DNA of 64,000 nt, taken from the NCBI RefSeq assembly GCF_009192765.1, contig NZ_VOHQ01000003.1, positions 310,001 through 374,000 on the forward strand, in the 5' to 3' direction. The DNA comes from Agriterribacter humi (GTDB lineage: Bacteria > Bacteroidota > Bacteroidia > Chitinophagales > Chitinophagaceae). Shown here piece after piece: positions 1-8,911 of this stretch. The notes below the pieces were generated by a model. It did no database searches. It had not been told where the DNA came from and saw only the letters and a program-made list of their open reading frames with translations. The position numbers and the translations under genes are program-made. The first letter of the stretch is position 1; each line of letters starts with the position of its first letter.

Positions 1-114
1 CATATCCAATGCTTCAGCTTGTGTAGAAGCTCCTGTTATTCCATAGCCTTCATTCTGCAACAAAAGCGTCAGCGAAGTTCTTACCGCAATATCGTCATCA
101 ATAATCAATATCAT
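1..114 (-). CDS. Response regulator, receiver domain N-terminus (cut by window edge)
   Basis: Only the first 38 codons are inside the window, and the reading frame is open to the left edge. The product begins MILIIDDDIAVRTSL, the first beta strand plus the acidic cluster (D6-D8) that binds Mg2+ in CheY-like receivers; the phosphoacceptor aspartate lies beyond the edge. It is the gene after an ABC export operon on the same strand, about 300 bases beyond the last permease gene. It is probably the regulator of that operon. The output domain (NtrC, OmpR or other) cannot be seen; the sigma-54-like promoter of the operon argues for an NtrC-type protein, and the 11-bp direct repeats upstream of this gene would fit an OmpR type. 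Confidence 0.85.
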   Translation of the reverse strand, partial: MILIIDDDIAVRTSLTLLLQNEGYGITGASTQAEALDM

Positions 115-413
115 AAGAAGGAAAGCAATTTAGTAATTTTCCCGCGGAAAGGGGTAAGGTGTGAGGCATAGGGCTGAAGGCGTAAGCGGCTTGTGATTTT
201 ATTGAATCCATTTTGAGCCTGAGATAACACAATCATGGCTTTATTGTGGCGCAATTATGGCTCAATCAAATTTCATAGAAAGAGCTTGCTCGCCTTCCCT
301 CGTTTGAACGTAAAACTCCTTTTTCAACTAAAGGCGAATTTTTCATTATCCAGTTCGAACAGCTAAGAACCTGCAACTTGTAACCTGCACCACCTTATAC
401 CTTATGCCCTTCA
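115..413. other. Non-coding spacer before the response regulator
   Basis: No convincing gene. It holds a set of three 11-bp-spaced direct repeats (listed separately) and, next to the permease stop, a low-complexity stretch of the ACCTGCAACTTGTAACCTGC type that recurs in other spacers of this window. Confidence 0.6.
230..261 (-). promoter_or_regulatory. Three direct repeats with 11-bp period upstream of the response regulator
   Basis: Three decamers begin at 230, 241 and 252: CAATCATGGC, TTATTGTGGC and CAATTATGGC, each ending in TGGC and each one helical turn apart. They lie 116-147 bases upstream of the response-regulator start. Direct repeats with an 11-bp period are characteristic of OmpR/PhoB-family binding sites. 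The binding protein is not known; autoregulation is an inference. Confidence 0.4.
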
Positions 414-1586
414 TCAGTCTTCATGCAGCGCTACCGCCGGATAAATAGCGGCAGCCTGCCTGCCGGGATACAAAGAGCAAATCAATACCAGTATATAAAT
501 AAATACAACGGATAAAGCAAGCGCCGTTAAATACACGCCGGCCGGCAGATCGAATACATTCAGCAATGGGAATTGTATAGCAAAAAAGGAACCTGCAATT
601 AGCGACAGGGTGGCTAATATTAATGCCTCCGATACCAGTTGGGCGGATACCGAACCGGAAGTAGCGCCAATAGCCCTGCGCAGACCAATTTCGGACCTGC
701 GTTTATTGATGTTGTACCAAAGTACGCCGAATAGCCCCAGCGCTACATTGATAATAAGAAAACCGGCTACTATGGATAATATGATCATCGGTACCAGCGC
801 AAAATAATTGATATCCTTTAACTTATTGGTTAAATGCTCAATTTCAATATTTGAATCTTTCATTGTGTTGGCAATTGTTTTATATAAACGGCTTTCAAAA
901 GCCGCGTCAGTGCCTGGTACAACACTTACTAATATTCTCCCGATCCCCGGCATGGAAGAAGTATCTATTTTTACATACAACCATGCCCCTGCATCAGTAT
1001 AATCACCTTTCATTTTTACGTCATCTATAACACCAATTATTTTAAGATCTTTACTGTCACCAATCAGCTTTCCCGTAGCGCTTTCTTTCCCAAATAGTTG
1101 CTCTTTCATAGTGCTATTAATAACGATGGGCCTTTTGCTCACATTCATATCTTCCTTGCCAAACCATCGTCCTTCCTTCATTTTTATTTGCAATACATTT
1201 TTATACTCTTCGTCTGACTGGCAATAGTTTGGATTGATGTGCTTACCCTTATAGTCCAAACCATTCATCATACTATTCTGCGTAAATGGAATATTGGCAC
1301 TGGTATAACTTACTTCTCTTACTTGTGGCATTGATTTAATGATCTGCTTAAGACCTTCATAAAAGAGCATAACAGAGTCGGCATTGGTCGTTTTTAATGT
1401 ATTGTTGTAATTAACTACCCACACATTTTCATATTCCAGTCCCATTGGCTTCCTGTAATTTCTATAGTTAAATACAACAAGTGTGAAAACTGCAAAAACG
1501 ACCAGGAAGGAAATCAGCATCTCTGTGATCAATAAAAAGTTTTGCTTTTTTTTATTCCAGATAAGTGTAAATAAATGCCTGAACAT
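414..1586 (-). CDS. ABC transporter permease, FtsX/MacB-like (second permease of the operon)
   Basis: A 390-residue inner-membrane permease with the FtsX/MacB layout: one transmembrane helix near residues 20-40, a periplasmic domain of about 220 residues, then three C-terminal helices with the RRSEIGLRRAIGAT-type coupling motif between them. It should form the membrane part of an export machine with the ATPase and the other permease of this operon, driving substrate release through the HlyD-like adaptor and TolC channel. It starts 28 bases after its paralogue. Its substrate is unknown; family members act on lipoproteins, peptides or antimicrobial compounds. About 390 residues is typical for half-permeases that lack a fused ATPase domain. 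Confidence 0.85.
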   Translation of the reverse strand: MFRHLFTLIWNKKKQNFLLITEMLISFLVVFAVFTLVVFNYRNYRKPMGLEYENVWVVNYNNTLKTTNADSVMLFYEGLKQIIKSMPQVREVSYTSANIPFTQNSMMNGLDYKGKHINPNYCQSDEEYKNVLQIKMKEGRWFGKEDMNVSKRPIVINSTMKEQLFGKESATGKLIGDSKDLKIIGVIDDVKMKGDYTDAGAWLYVKIDTSSMPGIGRILVSVVPGTDAAFESRLYKTIANTMKDSNIEIEHLTNKLKDINYFALVPMIILSIVAGFLIINVALGLFGVLWYNINKRRSEIGLRRAIGATSGSVSAQLVSEALILATLSLIAGSFFAIQFPLLNVFDLPAGVYLTALALSVVFIYILVLICSLYPGRQAAAIYPAVALHED

Positions 1587-1614
1587 TTTTATTAGTTTAA
1601 AATTGAATTAATTT

Positions 1615-2844
1615 TTATTGCGCTTTTAAAGCATCTACTACATTTAGCCTCGACATTCGCCATGCCGGATATACGCCTGACAAAAGACCAAAAATCAAAC
1701 AGGTGAGCAGCCCGACAGATAGCACTGTGAAATTTAAAGTAAGCTCCAGGTTGGGTATCAGGCTTGCATTGTTCAAAACCTTAAGAACAATAAGAGATAA
1801 AATAATGCCTATGAGACATCCTAAAATGGTAAGGATAATGTTTTCTACAATAAACTGGTAAACCAATGTTTGTGAAGATGCTCCGAATGCCTTGCGTACG
1901 CCAATTTCAGATGACCGCTCCATGATGCGGGTTATATTGATATTGATCAGGTTTAAAGTAGGCAGTAACATCACCAAAAGAACAAATATGGCTATTGCCG
2001 TAAGCGCATATACCAGGCCCGATTTGTCTTCATTGCCCGTATTTAAATAAGCCGGGATAAAAGTTTCAGCAGGGCAGTAAATTTTATTGTACTCCTTGCT
2101 GCTCATGGGTAACTTTTTTACCATCTGCTCAAACTCCTTCTTCATCTTTGGAACATCTGCACTTGATGCAGCAAGCAATATGCCGTAATACCCTCCACGA
2201 TAGCCCGTGTTGCTGCTATAATCCGTTTTTGAAACAGTGTAAGGCAGGTATATATCACTGTACAACATGTATAGTGTAACAGGAACATTTTTCACCACAC
2301 CGCACACCCTGTATTGCACATTATCGGCTTCTATGTATTTGCCAACTACGGATGGAACATCTCCAAAATAGGCCCTCTTTATGTCTGCAGATATTACAGC
2401 TACTCTTTCAGCATTCGCTATTTGTTGTTTGGTAAAAGGTTTCCCTTCCAGGAAATCATATTCTGTTACATCCCAATAATCAGCATTGGTATATTTATAG
2501 CTGATGGAAATTTTTTTGTTGTTTACATAAGTATTAGTGCCCCGGTAGTCGGATGAGACGGCCAACTTAACGGGCGTTTTTAAACGCCGCACATAATGGT
2601 CTAAAAAATAAAACGATAAGGCTTCTCCGTTATACGACTGATCTCCTCTTTCCGTCATCTTATTAACGTATAGCGACCGGTCTCTTTTTCTGTCCGGATA
2701 GTTATCATTAATCACCTTGTCTATAAAGGCTGTTAATACTATGAGTATCGTAAGCGTAAAGCTGATGCCAAATAAACTGATGAAAGTGAAAAACTTCCTT
2801 CGTTTAAAAACGGCAATGGCTATTTTGAAATAATTTTTTAACAT
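1615..2844 (-). CDS. ABC transporter permease, FtsX/MacB-like (first permease of the operon)
   Basis: A 409-residue permease, homologous in layout to the next gene: an N-terminal helix (about 20-42), a periplasmic MacB-PCD-like domain, and three C-terminal helices. The motif RSSEIGVRKAFGAS lies before the second C-terminal helix and is the usual cytoplasmic coupling segment of this family. Two different permeases encoded side by side suggest a heterodimeric transporter served by one ATPase. It is preceded by a 149-base spacer after the ATPase gene that contains TGATTTTTGATTTGTGATG-like low-complexity sequence. Confidence 0.85.
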   Translation of the reverse strand: MLKNYFKIAIAVFKRRKFFTFISLFGISFTLTILIVLTAFIDKVINDNYPDRKRDRSLYVNKMTERGDQSYNGEALSFYFLDHYVRRLKTPVKLAVSSDYRGTNTYVNNKKISISYKYTNADYWDVTEYDFLEGKPFTKQQIANAERVAVISADIKRAYFGDVPSVVGKYIEADNVQYRVCGVVKNVPVTLYMLYSDIYLPYTVSKTDYSSNTGYRGGYYGILLAASSADVPKMKKEFEQMVKKLPMSSKEYNKIYCPAETFIPAYLNTGNEDKSGLVYALTAIAIFVLLVMLLPTLNLININITRIMERSSEIGVRKAFGASSQTLVYQFIVENIILTILGCLIGIILSLIVLKVLNNASLIPNLELTLNFTVLSVGLLTCLIFGLLSGVYPAWRMSRLNVVDALKAQ

Positions 2845-2993
2845 AAAACAGAATTTCTGATTTTTGATTTGTGATGTCTGATCTGTTATCGCATTTCACT
2901 TTTCACAGCGCGCTCTAAAGTGTTGACACAATAACCACTATTGCCCGCGTCCTACTGGCGTCAGCCGGGCGGGCATTCACTTTTCGCCATTGC

Positions 2994-3659
2994 CTACTGC
3001 ACCTGGCTCCCATCAAATAACCTTACCAGCCGGTGTGTTTTCCTGGCCATATTTTCGTCATGTGTAACCATTACAATAGTGGTGCCTTCTGTTTTATTTA
3101 GCTGCAACAGGATATCCATAATCTCATTTCCCATAGCGCTGTCTAAGTTGCCCGTTGGTTCATCTGCAAGAATGATCTCAGGTTTTCCAACAATCGCTCT
3201 TGCTATAGCAACACGCTGTTTCTGTCCGCCGGAAAGTTGAGCAGGAAAATGTTTAACCCGGTTGCTCAATCCAACTTTTCTCAATGCTTCTGTAGCCAGT
3301 TGCGTTCTTTCTTTTGCAGTACTGCTGCGATACAACATCGGCAATTCTACATTGTCTAATACTTTCAGGTCATTGATAAGATGATAACTTTGAAATATGA
3401 ACCCCAGCTTTTTATTCCGGAACTGCGCCAACTGCTTGTCTGAAAGCCGGACTGTTTTCTGGTCATCAATCCTGATATCTCCTTTAGTAGGTGCATCCAG
3501 CAAACCCATGATATTCAGTAGAGTGCTTTTGCCACAACCTGAAGGGCCCATGATAGAGAGGAATTCTCCTTTTGCAATATCTAAGCTGATGCTGCTCAGC
3601 GCCAGTGTTTCCACTGTATCTGTACGGTAAACTTTTTCTATATCCTGTAAACGGATCAT
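2994..3659 (-). CDS. ABC transporter ATP-binding protein (LolD/MacB-type)
   Basis: A 221-residue ATPase with all ABC landmarks: Walker A GPSGCGKST (38-46), signature LSGGQKQR, Walker B with ILADEPTG directly after it, and the H-loop MVTH. The short length and the sequence around the signature place it with the LolD/MacB/FtsE group, which pairs with FtsX-type permeases and energises export or lipoprotein release, not import. It lies between the TolC gene (96 bases upstream) and two permease genes. No substrate can be assigned from the sequence. Confidence 0.93.
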   Translation of the reverse strand: MIRLQDIEKVYRTDTVETLALSSISLDIAKGEFLSIMGPSGCGKSTLLNIMGLLDAPTKGDIRIDDQKTVRLSDKQLAQFRNKKLGFIFQSYHLINDLKVLDNVELPMLYRSSTAKERTQLATEALRKVGLSNRVKHFPAQLSGGQKQRVAIARAIVGKPEIILADEPTGNLDSAMGNEIMDILLQLNKTEGTTIVMVTHDENMARKTHRLVRLFDGSQVQ

Positions 3660-3755
3660 ATCATTTGAAATTTGAGATTTATAATTTGATATTTTTGATT
3701 TGGCATATCTGATTTATTAGATCGTTAATAATATTCCACTTTCCCCTTTCGCTTC

Positions 3756-5219
3756 TCACCTGTACACTATCTTCTGCTTCTTTTCAAAATCATACAACGA
3801 TAAATAGCGAAGCTGATAATATGCACCCCAGAAATCACGTAACGCAGCTATGTAATCTCTCTTCGCCTGGTCTTTTTCCTGGAAGGCAATACTCAGATCC
3901 GTAATGCTGAGATTCCCCAGCACATACCTGTCTTTTGCTATCTGGTATTTTTCGCTTGCTATGCTATCCGCACTTGCGGTTAGTGTTAGCTGTTCCTTCA
4001 TCATTTCAAAAAGCGTAACCTGCGTTACGATCTGCTGTGTAAAGATCTGCTTATCCTGCTCTACAGCGTATGCTGTAAACTGCAGAGTTGCTTCTGCCGT
4101 TTTTGTTCTTGATTTTGATCTTCCCCAGTCAAGAATAGGAATAGCAAATACCAGTTGTACTTCCTGCTGATTTTGGGGCGACCGGTAAACCCCGGGTACA
4201 GTTACTGCACTTTTTGAAAAGCCTATCTGCGCGGTCAGTGATGCATTCAGCCCATTATCGCCTTTTGCTTTTGCGATATCTCTCTGCGCCTCTGCCATAC
4301 GGCGCACAAACGCAATGGCATCACTCCTGTTTTCATACGCTTCTTCTAATACCTTATCTGCCGTTACCAGCATATTGATTGTAGCATGGGGTATAAATAA
4401 TGCCACTTCATCTGTGTTTTGTAAACCTGTATAAGCCCGCAGGTTCAGTGTAGCAATTTCCTTATCGCGCTTGGCTATACCCACCGCTTTCTGCGCTTTC
4501 AACTGCTCCAGTTGCAATTGCAGGATTTCATTTTTTGAGATCTTTCCCAGATCATATTTTTCATTCGCGATCTGTTGTATTTTTTGCGTATTGGCAAGAT
4601 TTGTTTCTGCTATCTGCAGATTCACCTGTGCCAGTAACAGATCAAAAAAGTATCCATTGGCAGTAATAGCAATCTGTTCCATAGATTCGATGTATGCCTG
4701 TTTACTTTCATTGAATTTAAGCGGCTCAATTTTTTTATCCCATTTTAAACTGTTGAACTGGAATAAAGGTTGATTATATCCTATTCCAAAAGGTACGCTA
4801 TTGTATAAAATATTCTTCCGGTCAAAATCATCAAAGCGCTGTAGTTGTGTAGTGCCGAACACAGTTCCGCCTGTAGCTGTAATGGTTTGACTAAAAGAAA
4901 GATCTAAGGAAGAATTGTTATTATGAATGGATTGAAACAGTATGGTACCATCCGGCTGTTGCACTTCTGTGAATGTTTTATTATAACCGGGCAGAATTCC
5001 ATTTAGTGACAATTGCGGCTGATAGTTAGAGCGGTGAGTACGATATTCCCAGTATTTCGTTTCTCTTGTAGTTAATGCCTGTTTGGATGCTATTGATTTT
5101 AATTTTGACATTTCTACAACCTGCTGTAAGTTAAGCCGGATGGTATCACTATGCAGTTGCCCGTATCCGCTATAAAAAAGCAAAAGAAAAAAAATGATAT
5201 GTATCGCCTGTTGTTTCAT
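3756..5219 (-). CDS. TolC-family outer-membrane efflux channel
   Basis: A 487-residue protein with a signal peptide (about residues 1-20, ending near YSGYGQ) and the two-fold repeated, coiled-coil-rich pattern of outer-membrane efflux proteins. It should form the trimeric channel for the ABC export complex encoded here. Its start lies four bases after the HlyD-family gene stop, so the two are translationally close and surely cotranscribed. A second, separate TolC-family protein belongs to the RND operon at 38 kb. Confidence 0.9.
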   Translation of the reverse strand: MKQQAIHIIFFLLLFYSGYGQLHSDTIRLNLQQVVEMSKLKSIASKQALTTRETKYWEYRTHRSNYQPQLSLNGILPGYNKTFTEVQQPDGTILFQSIHNNNSSLDLSFSQTITATGGTVFGTTQLQRFDDFDRKNILYNSVPFGIGYNQPLFQFNSLKWDKKIEPLKFNESKQAYIESMEQIAITANGYFFDLLLAQVNLQIAETNLANTQKIQQIANEKYDLGKISKNEILQLQLEQLKAQKAVGIAKRDKEIATLNLRAYTGLQNTDEVALFIPHATINMLVTADKVLEEAYENRSDAIAFVRRMAEAQRDIAKAKGDNGLNASLTAQIGFSKSAVTVPGVYRSPQNQQEVQLVFAIPILDWGRSKSRTKTAEATLQFTAYAVEQDKQIFTQQIVTQVTLFEMMKEQLTLTASADSIASEKYQIAKDRYVLGNLSITDLSIAFQEKDQAKRDYIAALRDFWGAYYQLRYLSLYDFEKKQKIVYR

Positions 5220-5223
5220 GCAA

Positions 5224-6471
5224 TCAGTTGCTGATGGTTATTTCTTTTGCATTCTTATAGGAGCTCATATCTGATATAATGATCACTTCACCAGGTTGTA
5301 CATTATTCTTTAGCTCTACATAATCGAAATTGCTCATGCCGATACTTACGGTTCTGCGTTCTGCTTTGCCGTGATGCAGCACAAAAATATCCTGCGAAGA
5401 AGCACCCCTGAAAGCTGCTCCATTGGCTACGCGCAGCACATTGTTTTGTGAAGCCGTTACCAGGAAAACTTCTACTTTCATGTTGGGCCGTAATAATTTA
5501 TTATTCCGCTCGTCTAATTGTATATCAAATGACACAACACTGTTTTGAATTGAGGGCTGTACATTGCTAACGATACCACGAACCTGTGTTTCATTGATGC
5601 GGACAATAGCAGCCATTCCCCGGTGCAATTCGTCCAGATAATTATCTGAAATACTGCCCTGCACTTTAAAACTGCTGAGATCAGCGATCCGCGCCAGCGC
5701 GTCGCCTTCATGAATGCTGGCGCCAATATTTTTGTTTACCCAGGTAACCACTCCATCCCGGCTGGCAACGATATTTGCCAGCTTCAGCTTGCGTTCCAGC
5801 TCCTGCAGATCATTTTCCTGTATAGCTGCAGCTATCTCTGCTTCCTTCATTTCTACCTGCATGGTTTGCTGCTTGGTTTTTATTTCATTCTCCAATTGTT
5901 GTTTTTCCAATTGGGCTACCTTCAGATTGAGCTCCGCTTTTTCAATATCCTCTCTTGTGCCTCCCCCGGCTTTAAATAATCGTTTTGTATTTTCAACGTC
6001 CGCCTCCAGGCTGTTGATATGCAACTGTTTCACATCGTTGTTTGATCTGATATCGTAAAAGCTTTTATCCAGCTCCAGTTTTAATTTTTTAATATCGTTC
6101 CGTTTAGATTCGAGCTGAAACTTTAACTTCTCACATTCTGTTTGGGCAGCAGATTTGTCAAGTATAAGAACAGATTGGCCGGTTTTTACCTGGCTGCCTG
6201 CATCCATAGCAACTTCCTGTACAGAAGCATTAATAGGACTTGTAATAATTTCTTCAAACTCCGGCAATACTTCACCGGAAGCGGTAATGGTGTTTTCAAT
6301 ATTGCCTCTTTCAACCACGGCAGTATGGATGTCAGCTTTCTTTATGGAACTGGAAAGAGAAAAACGAAGCAGCCATATCATTACAATAAAAAGTATGATC
6401 GCAGCAGAGATTATAATGACAGTTTTTTTTCTTTTACCGGCGCGCACTTCTTCTTCAATAATCGTATCCAT
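5224..6471 (-). CDS. HlyD/MacA-like periplasmic adaptor subunit of the ABC efflux system
   Basis: A 415-residue membrane-fusion protein. A basic cytoplasmic N-terminus (RAGKRKK) is followed by a membrane anchor at about 18-36. A lipoyl-like half (GEVLPEFEEIITSP), a long charged coiled coil (about 110-230), the second lipoyl half (SRDGVVTWVNKNIGASI) and beta-barrel domains follow. It is the first gene of a five-gene operon and would link the FtsX-like permeases to TolC. The start codon sits only about 13 bases after the transcription start predicted from the sigma-54-like promoter, so the leader would be very short. Confidence 0.9.
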   Translation of the reverse strand: MDTIIEEEVRAGKRKKTVIIISAAIILFIVMIWLLRFSLSSSIKKADIHTAVVERGNIENTITASGEVLPEFEEIITSPINASVQEVAMDAGSQVKTGQSVLILDKSAAQTECEKLKFQLESKRNDIKKLKLELDKSFYDIRSNNDVKQLHINSLEADVENTKRLFKAGGGTREDIEKAELNLKVAQLEKQQLENEIKTKQQTMQVEMKEAEIAAAIQENDLQELERKLKLANIVASRDGVVTWVNKNIGASIHEGDALARIADLSSFKVQGSISDNYLDELHRGMAAIVRINETQVRGIVSNVQPSIQNSVVSFDIQLDERNNKLLRPNMKVEVFLVTASQNNVLRVANGAAFRGASSQDIFVLHHGKAERRTVSIGMSNFDYVELKNNVQPGEVIIISDMSSYKNAKEITISN

Positions 6472-6494
6472 AATACATTTTGTACCTGTTTCTT

Positions 6495-6510
6495 TTCAAG
6501 AGAGGTGCCA
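6495..6510 (-). promoter_or_regulatory. Sigma-54-type (-24/-12) promoter of the ABC efflux operon
   Basis: On the minus strand the sequence reads TGGCAC-N5-TTGAA, against the consensus TGGCAC-N5-TTGCW. All six -24 bases and the spacing are exact; the last base of the -12 GC is A. The predicted start of transcription is near 6484, just before the adaptor start at 6471. A response regulator gene at the far end of the operon and a palindrome about 95 bases upstream fit sigma-54 activation by a distally bound regulator. Confidence 0.6.
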
Positions 6511-6570
6511 AACAGAATACTATGAAAATGAATAGCTTGCGGAATTTCGAATGATTAAAAACGGCCGATA

Positions 6571-6587
6571 CCGGACAGGCTGTCCGG
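6571..6587. promoter_or_regulatory. Palindrome, candidate upstream activator site of the efflux operon
   Basis: CCGGACAGGCTGTCCGG is a perfect 7-bp inverted repeat with a 3-base centre. It lies about 95 bases upstream of the predicted sigma-54 transcription start, within the usual distance for enhancer-binding proteins. Its role as an activator site is an inference from position. Confidence 0.4.
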
Positions 6588-6780
6588 GAATGGGATTCAG
6601 GGAGAAAATAATATTAAAAGCGGGTAAATATTGGGGAGTATAGAAATAAGGGGCTGTATAAAAAGTAATATTTTGCCACAAAGTCGCTAAGCCACGAAGA
6701 AAATAAAACCTGAAGATCAGGACTTTGAGTCTTAGTGGTATATCTTCTATACCAGCCCTTTTTGAGATAGCCTCTTTTTG

Positions 6781-6797
6781 GATATACAAAGTATATC
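6781..6797. repeat. Small perfect hairpin after the DUF1080 gene
   Basis: GATATAC-AAA-GTATATC forms a 7-bp stem ten bases beyond the stop codon of the DUF1080 gene. There is no T-run on the minus strand, so it is not a convincing intrinsic terminator. The spacer to the sigma-54 promoter also carries a stretch of the type CACAAAGTCGCTAAGCCACG. Confidence 0.35.
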
Positions 6798-6806
6798 AGT
6801 TGCTTC

Positions 6807-7445
6807 TTAATCCTTCAACGGTCTAACCATTATGTTTTTATAATACACTGTACTTTTAGGATCATGTCCCTGCAAGGCAAAGGTTCCGCCGGTGATCAGG
6901 CGCAACGGGTGATTGTCTTCCCTTTTTACATCGCAGGGTTCGGTATAGTCAACCACTACTTTATCATTTACTTTAATGATTACATGTTTTCCCTCTACCT
7001 TAATGTATTCAGTATACCATTCATTGTCTTTCGCATAGGTTTCTTTTATGTCTACGATATCATACAGGCTTCCCGTTCTGCGCCAGTCGCTGTGGGAGTT
7101 GTTTACCTGTACTTCATACCCCCTGTCCGGCCAACCGCCTTCCTGGTAGCTGGTATGAAAATAGATCCCTGAATTAGAGCCAGGCAAAGTCTTTACATCT
7201 GCTTTGAATTCAAAATTGGTGAAAATATGTTTTTTCACAGGGCCATCATAAAATATATGTGCAACAGGTCCGTTCACCTTGATACTACCATCTTCAATAC
7301 TGAATGTAGATGCGTTCTTTCCGACTTTCCAGTTGTTCAGCGTTCCGTCAAATATGGATATCCATCCATCCTGTTGGTTTTTGGGAACGTGTGTAAACGA
7401 TAAAAATGATAAACTGACTACAGCAAGCGCTATAAGATATTTCAT
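6807..7445 (-). CDS. DUF1080 (3-keto-disaccharide hydrolase-type) exported protein
   Basis: A 212-residue protein with a clear signal peptide (MKYLIALAVVSLSFLSF) and a concanavalin-like DUF1080 domain filling the rest: GWISIFDGTLNNWKVG near the start, then SNSGIYFHTSYQEGGWPDRG, and the closing strand with VYYKNIMVRPL. The family binds or hydrolyses sugars; some members cleave 3-keto-glycosides. It stands alone, with the efflux operon promoter downstream and DUF389 upstream. The substrate is not predictable here. Confidence 0.85.
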   Translation of the reverse strand: MKYLIALAVVSLSFLSFTHVPKNQQDGWISIFDGTLNNWKVGKNASTFSIEDGSIKVNGPVAHIFYDGPVKKHIFTNFEFKADVKTLPGSNSGIYFHTSYQEGGWPDRGYEVQVNNSHSDWRRTGSLYDIVDIKETYAKDNEWYTEYIKVEGKHVIIKVNDKVVVDYTEPCDVKREDNHPLRLITGGTFALQGHDPKSTVYYKNIMVRPLKD

Positions 7446-7605
7446 GTGTGTAAGCGTTTTAAATGGAATTTATACTTATGAAGCTACGTTATTTACAGAA
7501 ATGAAAAGCAGAAAAAGGTTAACTGTACGTTATTGAGGAAGTATGGTTTATTGCTGCCTGATCTATTTTGAAAGAAGCTATTGCTGTTTGAAAATGGATA
7601 TGTAT

Positions 7606-8748
7606 TTAATGTAACCGGTTCACAACTTTCGTCATGCTGTCGAGCCGGAAGCTTAAGGTTGCAATAATGCTGTCCTGTTTATTCAATTTTTTTTCCTGGC
7701 TAATGGTAAACTGCCTTAACAGAGCCGGGTCATTTTCAAGATTTTCCAGGTCTGCTGTTTCATGAATAACCAGGTCAACGCCTGTAAGCTGGTAGCCGGC
7801 CCATTTTTTGCGTAGCGCGGTTTCTTCTTCTTCCGTGAGCCGGTGCCCGGTTATATATACTTCAGCTTTTGGAGAAGCTGACTTAACCTGAATATCTTTT
7901 TTTAACACAGACATATCTCCTGTAACCAAGTTTTCTTTAATAAACCGTTCAATATTACCTGTCGTTTGCTTTTCCTGCACCAATTGCCAGGCAAAATAGG
8001 CTGCAGGTAAAAGGCTGATGAAGGCAATCACGTAAACAATGCGGGCTGTAACAGGTTTTTCACTAAATGGTTGTACCTTTTTATACTGCATATATTTGGC
8101 CAGCAGCATTACCGCTAAACCAATGAACACACAATTGATAATATAAAAATAAGAACCGCCCCATATATGGCTCCACTGAAAATTGGCTATTCCATAACCG
8201 GCGGTTGATAAAGGGGGCATACAGGCGGTTGCCACGGCAACACCGGCCATAACCTTCATGCCTCTCACTCTTGAAAGGCCTATAAAGCCTGCCAATCCGC
8301 CAAAGAAAGCTATCAATACATCATATATTGTTCCCCCCGTAAAAGAAGTCATTATCTCCGTAGGTTCATTAAAAGGAGTTATGCTGAAATACAACGTGGA
8401 TGCCAGTAAACTGATACCAAACCCAACCAGCCAATTCCTTGCACAGCGTTTTACCATCGGCCAGTCGTTGGTGGCAATGGCAAATCCCAATCCAATTACC
8501 GGCGCCATCAGTGGAGACATGAGCATGGCGCCGATTATTGCATATATGGAATTCATATTTAATCCCACGCAGGTGAGTATCATGGTAAATACCAGTAGCC
8601 AAAGTGTGGCCCCTTTAAAATTTACTTCGCTCAGTATTTCCTGTTTTGTTTCTTCTTCCGATTCTTCTTTGGCAATACGGAATATCCGGCCTATGTATCG
8701 TTTTAATACAGGTATGTTAGCAGGCATACAGTAAAATTTGAATCGCAA
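7606..8748 (-). CDS. DUF389 multi-pass membrane protein
   Basis: A 380-residue protein. After a cytoplasmic N-terminus (RIAKEESEEETKQ) come about six hydrophobic helices, including NMNSIYAIIGAMLMSPLMAPVIGLG and VAVATACMPPLSTAGYGIA, which are hallmark segments of the DUF389/TIGR00341 family. A further helix (about residues 230-250) leads into a C-terminal soluble domain of about 130 residues ending in a coiled coil (SIIATLSFRLDSMTKV). The biochemical function of the family is not established. The gene appears monocistronic. Confidence 0.85.
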   Translation of the reverse strand: MRFKFYCMPANIPVLKRYIGRIFRIAKEESEEETKQEILSEVNFKGATLWLLVFTMILTCVGLNMNSIYAIIGAMLMSPLMAPVIGLGFAIATNDWPMVKRCARNWLVGFGISLLASTLYFSITPFNEPTEIMTSFTGGTIYDVLIAFFGGLAGFIGLSRVRGMKVMAGVAVATACMPPLSTAGYGIANFQWSHIWGGSYFYIINCVFIGLAVMLLAKYMQYKKVQPFSEKPVTARIVYVIAFISLLPAAYFAWQLVQEKQTTGNIERFIKENLVTGDMSVLKKDIQVKSASPKAEVYITGHRLTEEEETALRKKWAGYQLTGVDLVIHETADLENLENDPALLRQFTISQEKKLNKQDSIIATLSFRLDSMTKVVNRLH

Positions 8749-8911
8749 TGTTTACCGAAAATAGCGATGATTTTATAAAATTATATTCACAATGGTTTCG
8801 GAATTTTCCTGAACTGCCAGGTTGCTGTGAGGATAAAAATCAGAAAGCCCCGGTGTAGAAACATCGGGACTTTTGGTTAAGGCTCTGATTAGTAGCTATT
8901 TAAGGATTATT

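Noticed and set aside
6520-6789. 89-codon open frame on the minus strand
   Set aside because: It runs through the sigma-54 upstream region and through a CACAAAGTCGCTAAGCCACG-type spacer tract; no domain or ribosome-binding site.
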